The notes under the pieces are model-generated. The model was given only the letters and a program-made list of their open reading frames with translations. It did not search any database and was not told where the DNA came from. A program made the translations under genes and the position numbers. DNA of 64,000 nt, taken from contig JAEUVB010000021.1 of assembly GCA_016786845.1 (NCBI GenBank), positions 248,001 to 312,000 on the forward strand, read 5' to 3'. This document shows, one piece after another, positions 16,941 through 26,181 of this stretch (positions are counted from its first letter, which is position 1; every line of letters starts with the position of its first letter). This DNA is from Chitinophagaceae bacterium (lineage in GTDB: Bacteria > Bacteroidota > Bacteroidia > Chitinophagales > Chitinophagaceae).

Positions 16941-19904
16941 TGGTATTCTGCAAATGATATCCGTACCTTCTCCAGGCGCACTCACTATGCTGGTCGTTCC
17001 CCGCATGGCCCTTGCCCTTTCCTGCATATTGCCAAGGCCATCGCCTGCTTGTATTTGTTCCGGATCAAAACCCTTGCCATTGTCTTTCATATCCATCCGC
17101 AGAAACTTGTCTTCAATCTCCATATGCAGGATAAAGGAAGACGCCTCGCTATACTTTCGGCAATTATTCATGGCTTCTTTAATGATCATCAGGATATTTC
17201 GACGTTGTTCCGGTTGATGTAGCATTTGTTCGACATCATCCGATATCCTGATATCAGCGTGAATATTGATGGATTCCAATAGTTCTGCTGCATATTCACT
17301 TACTCGTTTGGCCAATGGTTCATGTTCATTCGACCCCGGATCAATTTTCAAGCTCCAGATAATATCTTCCGTTCGCATCATTAATTCCCGTATTTGTTTA
17401 GAAATCTGTCCTGACAATTGGGGTATCACCTGAGGCTTTTTTGTTGCATTAGCTAAGATCAAATCATTGTAAATTGAGACACTGCTAAGTGTAGATCCGA
17501 TATCATCATGCAGATCCGCACTGATTCTGCTTCTTTCATTCATAATAGCCTGTTGTTTTTCAATGGTCAGGCTTTGTTGATGCAGTTTGATTTTGACATA
17601 GGTTTGAAAAATGATCCAAATCAAAATAACCACAATTAAAATATACAAGATATAAGCCGTCGCACTTCGATACCAGGGTGCTAAAATGCGGAGCTCAAAG
17701 AATTTCTTTTCAACCCACCCCTCATTGCGATGATAATACTGTGCCACAAACTGATAATGTCCCTCCCTTAAATTTGGATATCTGATTTCTATCGGATTTA
17801 ACTCTGTATTCCAATCATTTTCCAATCCCAGAAGTTTAAATCGGATTGGAAATTCCGAAGGTGGAAAATTGATTTGCATCAATCGAAAAGAAATCGAGTT
17901 GAATGCATACGGTATGGTATATACTCCATGTTCATCATTCAGATGGTCAGGCAATTGATTATTTAATTTAAAATCATAAACTTCCAAATCATTCAACTTC
18001 ACATCCGGCTGCATTTCCTTTGGATTTATCCAGGCAATACCGTCTGAACTTCCAAATACCAGATCTCCATTTCCCCGTATAGAAGAATTATGATTAAAAG
18101 CCAGGGTTGTTAGGCCATCATTCAGACCTACTGAAAAATACTGTCGCTTATTCAAATCATATTTAAATATTCCCCGGTGGCTGGTACACCATATGGCACG
18201 CTTCTGAATTGGATCCGGCCGGATGGCGAAAATTTCCGGGTCGGGTAATACGTCTTCCTCGTCCAACATGATATATTTATAGGTGGATTTATCCAAACCC
18301 ATCAGTCCCATTCGACTACCAAACCAAATCGTATCCGTTTCTTCATAAGCAGCATGCAGGCTGGCCGAACATTTTATGATCGTATCTTTCTTAAGTGCAT
18401 TTCCATGAAATGTGTATACCCCTAAGTCGTCATCATTTATTTTAAAATAAATTCTGTTTCGATTATCCTTAAAAATAAACCTGGGACGTTTTTTGATTCT
18501 TGGATTCATCGTGGTATCAATGCAATGAGTGACCGTATTTAAGACCATTAAACCTCTTTGTGTTGAAAGCAAAGCCGTGCTGTCCGTTAATGCGCACATA
18601 TGATACATAACATTTTCATGCCTGCTTTGATCGATGTTTTTAGCCATATAAAAACGCTTACGATCACGGGTATAGAAGAGTCCAAAATCATATAAGACAT
18701 AAATATCATTCTGTTGACTGACAAATATTTGCTGTATAGAAAATGGCAGACGAACCGGATCCATATCACGAGGCGTAAATGTCTTTTCAATTTGATACTG
18801 AGAATCCAATAAGACTATTTTCCCAATAATATCTGCCGCCCAAAGTTTGTTATTCTGATCCACAGCCATTGCCGCTATTTGCGGAACCAAAGGCGATTGA
18901 GTCTCTATTTGACTTGCAGAAAATCTTGTCTGTGCAATTTCCGGATAAAGCTTGCAGTAGTTAACCCCACTGCCCAATGCCGACAACCATAAATTCTTTT
19001 GCCGATCGACGTAGAAATTTCTAATGTAATTTCCGGATATGTTTTGATGAACATTGTCCCTCGCTATATGGTGTGATACAATTGCATTCTTTGTTAGGGC
19101 GTATATATACATACCACTGTCTTTAGACCCTACAAAAATCGAGTCCCCGTGCTGAAAGAGGCTCTTTATATGTCCGTTAATGATTGTCTTTGAATTCGAT
19201 GAATGATATATATCATATCGAACAAATCCCTCTAACGTTGCCAGATAAATGCAATGAGTGGATGCCTCGTACAATAAATCATTAATAAAAAATTCTTCCA
19301 ACATTAGCTTAATGGTATCATTGGAAGAAACTTTGTTTACAAATAGATCATATAATCTTACGTGTAAATATTCAGAATGGTTCTTCCCGGATTTTAAGCA
19401 TTTTAACCAGCCTCTAAATTGCTCGGTATGTTGAGGCTTATCCGTTTCAAATTTTTTTGTTTGGAGATTGAAGCGGAATAAATCATTTTTATGAAGTAAA
19501 ACCAGATGATTCTGTTCACGTCGTAAAATGACAAAAGCCTGGTTTTCTTTCTTTGTCGTAAACAGAGCAAATGAGTCCTTGTCCCGATAATATATATTCA
19601 ATCCCGACGAAGTTGCAATTGCCATCTCATTTTCATTGGTTTCAATAATGTTAGAGACCATATCTCCTTGCAACCCTTTCTTCTGATTAAATTTTTGACG
19701 GTATATTTTATTTCTGAAACCATCGTATACATTTAGCCCACCCCAACTACCTATCCACATCTGTCCCAAATGATCCTGCATAAAACAGGTCACATTCCCT
19801 TGCGATAATCCATCATTGACACCGAAATGATGAAAACGAATGGGTTGTGCAGACAATCGCTGCAGCACCAATATGAAAAATAAAATACAATATATTCGAG
19901 TCAA
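16914..19904 (-). CDS. Propeller-type sensor histidine kinase (Reg_prop/Y_Y_Y/HisKA_3)
   Basis: 996 residues. Signal peptide (MTRIYCILFFILVLQRLSAQ), two periplasmic propellers (opening FGVNDGLSQGNVTCFMQD and DHLGQMWIGSWGG), a Y_Y_Y domain (LREGHYQFVAQYYHRNEGW), one membrane helix (ATAYILYILIVVILIWIIF), HisKA_3 with His799 in ADLHDDIGSTLSS, and a complete HATPase: N-box KEAMNNCRKYSEAS, DNGKGFDP, GLGNMQERARAMRG and a C-terminal GEGTD. It is paralogous to the kinase at 2019. It heads the kinase-regulator-degenerate kinase cassette and should phosphorylate Asp54 of the adjacent regulator. The ligand is unknown; proximity to the beta-helix/giant protein genes suggests it senses or controls a surface polymer. 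Confidence 0.95.
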   Translation of the reverse strand: MTRIYCILFFILVLQRLSAQPIRFHHFGVNDGLSQGNVTCFMQDHLGQMWIGSWGGLNVYDGFRNKIYRQKFNQKKGLQGDMVSNIIETNENEMAIATSSGLNIYYRDKDSFALFTTKKENQAFVILRREQNHLVLLHKNDLFRFNLQTKKFETDKPQHTEQFRGWLKCLKSGKNHSEYLHVRLYDLFVNKVSSNDTIKLMLEEFFINDLLYEASTHCIYLATLEGFVRYDIYHSSNSKTIINGHIKSLFQHGDSIFVGSKDSGMYIYALTKNAIVSHHIARDNVHQNISGNYIRNFYVDRQKNLWLSALGSGVNYCKLYPEIAQTRFSASQIETQSPLVPQIAAMAVDQNNKLWAADIIGKIVLLDSQYQIEKTFTPRDMDPVRLPFSIQQIFVSQQNDIYVLYDFGLFYTRDRKRFYMAKNIDQSRHENVMYHMCALTDSTALLSTQRGLMVLNTVTHCIDTTMNPRIKKRPRFIFKDNRNRIYFKINDDDLGVYTFHGNALKKDTIIKCSASLHAAYEETDTIWFGSRMGLMGLDKSTYKYIMLDEEDVLPDPEIFAIRPDPIQKRAIWCTSHRGIFKYDLNKRQYFSVGLNDGLTTLAFNHNSSIRGNGDLVFGSSDGIAWINPKEMQPDVKLNDLEVYDFKLNNQLPDHLNDEHGVYTIPYAFNSISFRLMQINFPPSEFPIRFKLLGLENDWNTELNPIEIRYPNLREGHYQFVAQYYHRNEGWVEKKFFELRILAPWYRSATAYILYILIVVILIWIIFQTYVKIKLHQQSLTIEKQQAIMNERSRISADLHDDIGSTLSSVSIYNDLILANATKKPQVIPQLSGQISKQIRELMMRTEDIIWSLKIDPGSNEHEPLAKRVSEYAAELLESINIHADIRISDDVEQMLHQPEQRRNILMIIKEAMNNCRKYSEASSFILHMEIEDKFLRMDMKDNGKGFDPEQIQAGDGLGNMQERARAMRGTTSIVSAPGEGTDIICRIPIAIFSYKG

Positions 19905-20206
19905 TAGTCCGGTATGTTTATATGAAAAAAGGTATTAAATATAGGCATTTACAGAGAAGTATTTATCTATTTCATACCGATTTTAACAAACCACTTTTCG
20001 GAATTTGCTTGTATTCCATCGGCCCTTCAAAGGGCCTGCATTATTTCAAAAGCTGTCTACGCCATACGTATGACAAACAATAGCGCTCCCCCGAGCTAAA
20101 CAAAACCTCATCCAAAACCTTCGGCTATACTGCGATTGGTATGTGTTGATTTGGGTTGGATCTTATTGAATAAATCGAGAACACCCACTAAAAAAATAAA
20201 AACTCA
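19905..20206. other. Intergenic stretch, no gene seen
   Basis: 302 bases between the kinase start and the end of the second large secreted protein. The only structure is a short hairpin (GGCCCT/AGGGCC, 20021-20036) without a U-run on either strand. No TAGCTA double site and no clear -7 box for the kinase were found. Confidence 0.5.
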
Positions 20207-23200
20207 TCACGGCAAAAATGCTCCCACCCCATTCTGCGCATTGGGATCAAAAATATTGAAATCATCCCCATCCACACCTCCGCTGCCGTCAAGGTCGGTA
20301 GAGAGGTAGCCCCCATTACCGACCTGAATATCGGGATCGAGGAGGTTAAAGTCGTCGCCGTCCACCCCCCCGCTCTGGTCGATATCACCGGAGTAGAAGG
20401 CAAAAATGCCGGGGGCAACCTGTACCTGATTATCGCCAAAGGCCTGAGTGGCAGATGTAGAAAAATCATAGTTGCTATTACCGCTGAGGGTTACGGGGTT
20501 AGCACTCCAGGTTTCAATATGATTCCGGTGTTTGACAACAAGATATTGGCTACTTCCGATTAATGCAGCCGGAAATGTGAAATTGAATTGTCCGTTAATA
20601 GGTAGCAGTGAAGTATCACTGAATGTGATCAAATGAGGCGGGTTTGCCTCCTGTAAAAACACTGAAATCGAATCGCTTATACCCGGGTCGCTGCCCTGTC
20701 CCTGATTCATCAATACTGCAGTCATGGTTTGATTGCCTGTAAAAAATCCCTGAAGGAAAACTTTCATATTCAGGATGCCTGTAACAGGAATTTGCACTTG
20801 TACATCCTGGTACTCGGTATGACTCCACAATCCGGATTGATCACGAACCCTTACGGCCAAACGATGACTTCCGATAGGCAGTGTTGCGGGTACGGAACAA
20901 GATATTACTTCAAGCACCGTATCCGCCATGGTCACACTAAAGGAGATGCCATTTCCCGGTCCGGGATCGGTATCAAAAAAATATTCACCGGAAACTATGG
21001 GATAAGAAACGGCCGCTGAACGTACACGTATCATCTGATGGGAAAAGGTACTCCACTCCCCAAACTGATTTTTTACACGAATACTCAGGCGATGCATTCC
21101 TAAAGAAAGACCCGGTGGAATTTGTACATTGGCAGATAGATTGACTGTATCAGCGATCGTTAAAACAGGTATAGGCGTGCCATTGCCAACACCCGGGTCC
21201 TGATCAATAAAATATTCTGCCGCTTCAATCATCGTATACACCTGTGTGGAAATAACATGAATCATTTTACGATCCATCATACTCCAATGCCCCGCAGTGG
21301 TTTTTACACGGAAACTCAATACATGAAATCCGGGTGGCAGTCCCGCCGGCAGCGTAATATTATCCGTCCACTGAAGCGTATCTTGTGCTGAACCTAATGC
21401 CACCGGGATACCATTACCTGGCCCGGGATCGATATCAAAAAAATATTCCATGGCCGCTATGGGTGTCATCTCATTCGGAGAACGAACGTAAAGATGAAGG
21501 AGGATTGGGTGTCCCCAGGTTCCTCCGCAGGTATGAATCCGGGTCATCAGTTTATGCATACCTTTAGGCATTGCCGATGGAATGCTGATAGTTTGTATCT
21601 CATCAATGGAGTCTGTTGTGGTGGGATTTAAACTGATGATATTACCTAAACCGGGTCCCGGATCGGTATCAAAATAATACTCTGCCAGATCTATCATACC
21701 CGGATACACCGTCGATAAATTATCATTGCAATCGCTACTGTCGAGAGAAAATCCTGTTGGGGGAACTAAAGGGTTGGAGGCGCAGACTGTCACGAGGGGT
21801 GGAACTCCAAATCCATCCAAATCCGTATCGGTATAAAACAGGTATTCCTGATGTGCCAGACTGTCGTTATCATCACAATCCGAAGAATCATTCACATATC
21901 CTGTAGGATAGGATGCCGGTAAACCAACACAAAAAAGTTGTGATTGGCTTATGTTTCCATACCCATCGCCATCCGAATCCTCATATAATTGTTGTATAGT
22001 GAAGCGCAGGGAATCATTATCATCACAATCCGTAGAATCTGCAACATAACCTACCGGTGGAATCAATGTACAAATTATTGAATCATGAGTCAGATCCCCA
22101 TATCCATCCTGGTCTAAATCCCGAAAGAAGCGCATGGGCTCATGTATCAAATCATCAAAAGGTGCACAGTCGTTATTATTATTTGAATAGTTTGATGGAG
22201 GGGTTAAAGAATCCTGAGCACAGGTTAAAACCAGACTGCCACTACCGTACCCGTCAAAATCAGCATCAAAGTAGAAAAAATATTCCTGGTGCATTGTGGA
22301 ATCATTGTCATTGCAATCGGTAAAGGTGTTAGAGTAACCGGGTGGGGGTATATTGATGTTAGCAGCACAAACCTGAACTTGTGGTAATACCCCATAACCA
22401 TCCCCATCGGCATCCACATAAAAAGCGAATGTGTCATGTTTTGTACCATCATTATCATCACAATCCTGGTTATTGGATACATAGCCGACCGGTTGATTTG
22501 CATTAAATAAAGATACGAGGGGATTCCCGAATCCATCCTGATCAGAATCCTGGAACCACTTAAAACTAGTAAATGTTTTTGTGGCGGTGTGGCTCCATTG
22601 GCCCTGGGAATTTTTAAACCGAACATTTAAACGATTACCACTTCCTGATTGCAGGGTTTGAGGTGGCAATGTGGAAACATCAATAGTGAGTGTTTCATTA
22701 ATGAGTGAACCTGAGGTGAGTGGCAACTGAATTGCATTGCCAACACCTGGGTCAGCAGATAGTGGACCGATATAATACTCCAGTCCCACCAGATTTGAAT
22801 TAGAGATTCCAGTCGGTGGTTTGTTAGCTCCTAGCTCAGCAACAAGTTGGTTATTATTCACACCCGCATTATTCATGATTTCAAATCGCCAGATATTTGG
22901 GAGTGGAGAAAGATACCCCCTTACAAATGAATGACTCCCCCCAAATACACCCAGATTGAGTGAGACCACGGAATGTATAAATGATGTTAGGGTCTGGTCG
23001 GAATATGTTAAACCATTATTATTAAAAATCTGCGTTGTCTGAAAACCGTAATGATTGTTTACTCCGCTTATCTGACCTGCAGGGAACAACGTATACTCTG
23101 TTGAAAACACATTATTATTACCTGTGCAATTATCTAAAATAACAGAGTCTAAACCATTAAAAGCGAATACAGAAGTGTGGATTTCACAGTTTTTAAACCG

Positions 23201-23857
23201 ATAATGGACCGAAGAGGTGTAATTTATCACTCCAAATATACAATTGAAAAAACGGTTATCGACGCCACTGGAGTCGATGCGAACCACGTGATCCAGAATG
23301 CAATTTTGGGCTAACAAGTCGGAGCATGAAGCAGATGCTTCATCATGCTGTCCAAAAAGTTCATGTATATAGGTGGTGAGTATTTTCACCCCCACCGCAT
23401 TATTTGTAATTCCTATTCCGGATTCAACATGGCAACGCTGAACGGTGATACTATCATCTGCTATTTTTACATTTTGTATCCTCAGCGATCGAACAATACT
23501 CCCTTTGGAACCTGGGTTTAAATTGATAGTATGAATTTTACTGAACTCGTTGGAATCATACGGAGCGCGGATCAGATTAGGGGTATCAATTAACGGAGGA
23601 TCAAGATTCAGCTCTCCCCCGGTTTGGTAGGCTCCACTTCCTATTAGCACCAAACGTTTATTTAGCGTTATTGGACTATGTATTGTGGTTGAATTTTCGA
23701 TATATATCGTATCTCCCGGCAAAGCTCCATTGATAATACCCTGCAGGGTTATTTGCTGCAAACTTGGGAGAAAATAAGAATTCTTGAATCTCCATACAGT
23801 AGCATTCGTTTGAACACTAAAGCAAAACAGGATTAAAAAAATCGTACTGAAGCGCAT
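20207..23857 (-). CDS. Large secreted beta-helix/MopE-like protein with dockerin-like tail
   Basis: 1,216 residues with a signal peptide (MRFSTIFLILFCFSVQTNA). Order: a parallel beta-helix N-terminus of about 330 residues (LPGDTIYIENST, LNKRLVLIGSGAYQ), a first ADPGVGN repeat, six MopE-like calcium-binding loops (DADGDGYG..DCNDNDS and variants), four EYFFDTDPGPGNG repeats with LPxGxHxLxxRV and W strands, and the C-terminal ~170 residues shared with the giant protein at 6182 (MKVFLQGFF, VLMNQGQ, FSTSATQA, then DIDQSGGVDGDDF and DLDGSGGVDGDDF). It is thus a fusion of the beta-helix module and the giant-protein module found separately in the other cluster. Last gene of a unit of four read from 26111. 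Likely surface-exposed and calcium-stabilised. No enzymatic motif seen. Confidence 0.85.
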   Translation of the reverse strand: MRFSTIFLILFCFSVQTNATVWRFKNSYFLPSLQQITLQGIINGALPGDTIYIENSTTIHSPITLNKRLVLIGSGAYQTGGELNLDPPLIDTPNLIRAPYDSNEFSKIHTINLNPGSKGSIVRSLRIQNVKIADDSITVQRCHVESGIGITNNAVGVKILTTYIHELFGQHDEASASCSDLLAQNCILDHVVRIDSSGVDNRFFNCIFGVINYTSSVHYRFKNCEIHTSVFAFNGLDSVILDNCTGNNNVFSTEYTLFPAGQISGVNNHYGFQTTQIFNNNGLTYSDQTLTSFIHSVVSLNLGVFGGSHSFVRGYLSPLPNIWRFEIMNNAGVNNNQLVAELGANKPPTGISNSNLVGLEYYIGPLSADPGVGNAIQLPLTSGSLINETLTIDVSTLPPQTLQSGSGNRLNVRFKNSQGQWSHTATKTFTSFKWFQDSDQDGFGNPLVSLFNANQPVGYVSNNQDCDDNDGTKHDTFAFYVDADGDGYGVLPQVQVCAANINIPPPGYSNTFTDCNDNDSTMHQEYFFYFDADFDGYGSGSLVLTCAQDSLTPPSNYSNNNNDCAPFDDLIHEPMRFFRDLDQDGYGDLTHDSIICTLIPPVGYVADSTDCDDNDSLRFTIQQLYEDSDGDGYGNISQSQLFCVGLPASYPTGYVNDSSDCDDNDSLAHQEYLFYTDTDLDGFGVPPLVTVCASNPLVPPTGFSLDSSDCNDNLSTVYPGMIDLAEYYFDTDPGPGLGNIISLNPTTTDSIDEIQTISIPSAMPKGMHKLMTRIHTCGGTWGHPILLHLYVRSPNEMTPIAAMEYFFDIDPGPGNGIPVALGSAQDTLQWTDNITLPAGLPPGFHVLSFRVKTTAGHWSMMDRKMIHVISTQVYTMIEAAEYFIDQDPGVGNGTPIPVLTIADTVNLSANVQIPPGLSLGMHRLSIRVKNQFGEWSTFSHQMIRVRSAAVSYPIVSGEYFFDTDPGPGNGISFSVTMADTVLEVISCSVPATLPIGSHRLAVRVRDQSGLWSHTEYQDVQVQIPVTGILNMKVFLQGFFTGNQTMTAVLMNQGQGSDPGISDSISVFLQEANPPHLITFSDTSLLPINGQFNFTFPAALIGSSQYLVVKHRNHIETWSANPVTLSGNSNYDFSTSATQAFGDNQVQVAPGIFAFYSGDIDQSGGVDGDDFNLLDPDIQVGNGGYLSTDLDGSGGVDGDDFNIFDPNAQNGVGAFLP

Positions 23858-23861
23858 AGAA

Positions 23862-24983
23862 TTACTTTCCTTTTACGGCATTGATCTGAACCGGTGTAGT
23901 ACTTCCCTGAATTAAATTAGCCGCATTCGGGACATTGAGACTGACCAGATACGGTAATACCCCATTTCGACTTTGCGCCCAATCATCCGGAGAATTGGTT
24001 TGGTAAATGACGCCCAAATTCAATCCATCTGTTCCGGCATTCAGACAAGGGCTTCCCGGACCAGGATTAAAATCCATTAATACATCCAGTGCATTGGCAG
24101 TCAATGCAACTTGATTTACCATCAAAGGATTCGCGTTCATATTACCTCCCCCATCGTAATTACTACCCATGGTCCAAGGAGCACTGTGATTAGTGCTGAA
24201 GGTCAAATTATTTTGATACAGACTATTTTGCGTATTCCCAATACCAGCTACATTGATAAAGATATTATTGGTAATGGTTGCAAAATTTGGGTTATTGGCA
24301 CTTGTACCAAATAGAGTCCCCGTACCGTAAAACAGATTATGATCTATATGGAGGCCTGTAGAATTATTAAATGAGGGCATAAATGTATTGGACGTGCCTT
24401 GATGCAATACAACATTGTTTCTGAAAAGCATATTGACGTAAGTTGTTCCGCTGGCATTAGCATTAAAAAATGTAGCGTGAAAATAATTGCTTTGAAAAAT
24501 GTAATTCGAATAGGTCGTATTTCCTCTGGTCATGGACACCCCTGCTGAACTGCCCGTGAAGTAACAACGCTGAATCAATACATTATTTACTGCGACTCCG
24601 TTTGTGAATGGCCCTCCAAATGCTAATGTTCCGGTAACCTGTAAGCCATGAAATTCAGTACCACTGGCCGAGCCCGGTAAATTGCTGTAGTTTTCTATAT
24701 TGGCATGAAAAATCTTTGCAGACAAGGCCTGTGTTTTTTGCGTGGCGTAACCCGGCCCGATATACACTAACTTCTTATTGGTTACGGTAAATGAGGCATA
24801 GGTGGTCGTTGAACCATGAATGTAGATCGTATCTCCACTGACCGATGCATCTGCCGCCGATTGAATATCATTGAACTGTGCCAGGCCCGAAGGAACATTG
24901 AGCACCGTTCGAACGGTCGCCCATAAGTTGTCGGTGGTTAAGCAGAGTAGTAAACCTAAGCTTATGATATATTGTTTCGTCAT
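23862..24983 (-). CDS. Secreted right-handed parallel beta-helix protein (paralogue B)
   Basis: 373 residues, signal peptide MTKQYIISLGLLLCLTTDNLWA. The mature N-terminus TVRTVLNVPSGLAQFNDIQSA and GDTIYIHGS..KKLVYIGPG match paralogues A and C. Asn-rich helix rungs (QSNYFHATFF, RNNVVLHQG, TNNIFINVA) follow. The C-terminal tail TPVQINAVKGK parallels the tails of the other two. The start is 3 bases after the stop of paralogue C, and the stop is 4 bases before the large protein at 23857, so translation is probably coupled. No lyase active-site residues recognised. Confidence 0.88.
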   Translation of the reverse strand: MTKQYIISLGLLLCLTTDNLWATVRTVLNVPSGLAQFNDIQSAADASVSGDTIYIHGSTTTYASFTVTNKKLVYIGPGYATQKTQALSAKIFHANIENYSNLPGSASGTEFHGLQVTGTLAFGGPFTNGVAVNNVLIQRCYFTGSSAGVSMTRGNTTYSNYIFQSNYFHATFFNANASGTTYVNMLFRNNVVLHQGTSNTFMPSFNNSTGLHIDHNLFYGTGTLFGTSANNPNFATITNNIFINVAGIGNTQNSLYQNNLTFSTNHSAPWTMGSNYDGGGNMNANPLMVNQVALTANALDVLMDFNPGPGSPCLNAGTDGLNLGVIYQTNSPDDWAQSRNGVLPYLVSLNVPNAANLIQGSTTPVQINAVKGK

Positions 24984-24986
24984 GTA

Positions 24987-26111
24987 TTATCGTTTAATAT
25001 GATTTGCCTGAATACGTAATGGAATCGTTCCTCCCGGGTTGGCCTCTCCCAATGGCTGTGTTTGCACGATATAGGATAATACCCCGTTTAAGCCACGACG
25101 GTAATTGGGATCCGGAAAGGACTCAAATAGTACCCCAATATTTTTTCCGTCCGACGAAACACCAAGCGCAGGACTTCCTGACTGAGGTTCAAAATTCAAT
25201 GCCGGATTTTGTAAGGTACTTATTACCTGCGCCTGACTGCCTAGTAATGGGCTGATATTCGACAGATTTCCACCTGAATCGACATGACCCGTTAATAACC
25301 AAGGACTATTATTGTCGCAGTTAAAAGTAAGGTTGTTAAAATAGGTGACCTGATCCCCGTTTTCAAAGTCGCTGTTTTGACTAAAAATATTATCCTTCAG
25401 CATGAAAAACCGACAAGTCCCTGATTCAAAGATGGGAACCTGGAAGGACGGTGCATAAAACAAATTATGCTGAATGATTCTCTCCCAACCTTGGTAAAAC
25501 TGTTTAAAAAAATTCCCACTGATTAATCGCACCACATTATTGAAAAAGATGAAACTATCTACCGAAGTAGTATTGGCAGGCGTAGAACTGAAGGAAATCG
25601 TAGCATTTGAAAAATAATTATTGGTAAAACGATAGCCGATATAGGTCCAGTTCGTTCCCGGATTCATCAAACAATTTGACTTTACATAACAACTATTGAA
25701 AAGCAGGTGTTGCGTGATCACTGAGCCCATCACAAAAAAACCGGACGTTAGTTCCAAACCATGAAATTCGCTGTAATCGGGAGCCCCATTGGCCAAAGAA
25801 TTCTGAATGGTTAGTGAACTAAGTTTTGCCGTTAATTTATTCGACCCCTGCGGTGATATCCCGGGCCCAATCAGAACTACCCGTTTATCGGCAATCATTA
25901 TAGCATCATATTCCTTGGCTGTGCCATAAATCAATATCGTATCACCATTGGCAGCATCATTCACAGCTGCTTGGGCAGAACTATAAGGAGCTATGCCAAT
26001 CGGCAGATTACAAACCCGGCGAATGGTAGCATCTACTTGCTCCATCATCAACAGTAAGGATAGTAAAAAAAGTCCGATGACTCGGTACAAACGGAAAGGT
26101 TGATGTTTCAC
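24987..26111 (-). CDS. Secreted right-handed parallel beta-helix protein (paralogue C)
   Basis: 374 residues with a signal peptide (LFLLSLLLMMEQVDA). N-terminal cap TIRRVCNLPIGIAPYSSAQ and GDTILIYGT..KRVVLIGPGISPQG match the other paralogues; the GISPxxS stretch after the cap is closest to paralogue A. The C-terminal tail is PLRIQANHIKR. First gene of the four-gene unit ending at 20207; the region upstream (26112-26181) lacks the TAGCTA double site, so this cluster may not share the regulation seen for paralogue A. It could also be read through from murA, which ends 70 bases upstream. Confidence 0.88.
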   Translation of the reverse strand: MKHQPFRLYRVIGLFLLSLLLMMEQVDATIRRVCNLPIGIAPYSSAQAAVNDAANGDTILIYGTAKEYDAIMIADKRVVLIGPGISPQGSNKLTAKLSSLTIQNSLANGAPDYSEFHGLELTSGFFVMGSVITQHLLFNSCYVKSNCLMNPGTNWTYIGYRFTNNYFSNATISFSSTPANTTSVDSFIFFNNVVRLISGNFFKQFYQGWERIIQHNLFYAPSFQVPIFESGTCRFFMLKDNIFSQNSDFENGDQVTYFNNLTFNCDNNSPWLLTGHVDSGGNLSNISPLLGSQAQVISTLQNPALNFEPQSGSPALGVSSDGKNIGVLFESFPDPNYRRGLNGVLSYIVQTQPLGEANPGGTIPLRIQANHIKR

Positions 26112-26181
26112 AGCCTAAAAATAGTATTTTTTAAAATATTCGGGAGGGTTTTTTAAGCGCCTACGTAAATCCAAGGTTTCC

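Noticed and set aside
20021..20036. GGCCCT/AGGGCC hairpin as terminator
   Set aside because: No U-run on either strand and no gene end close by.
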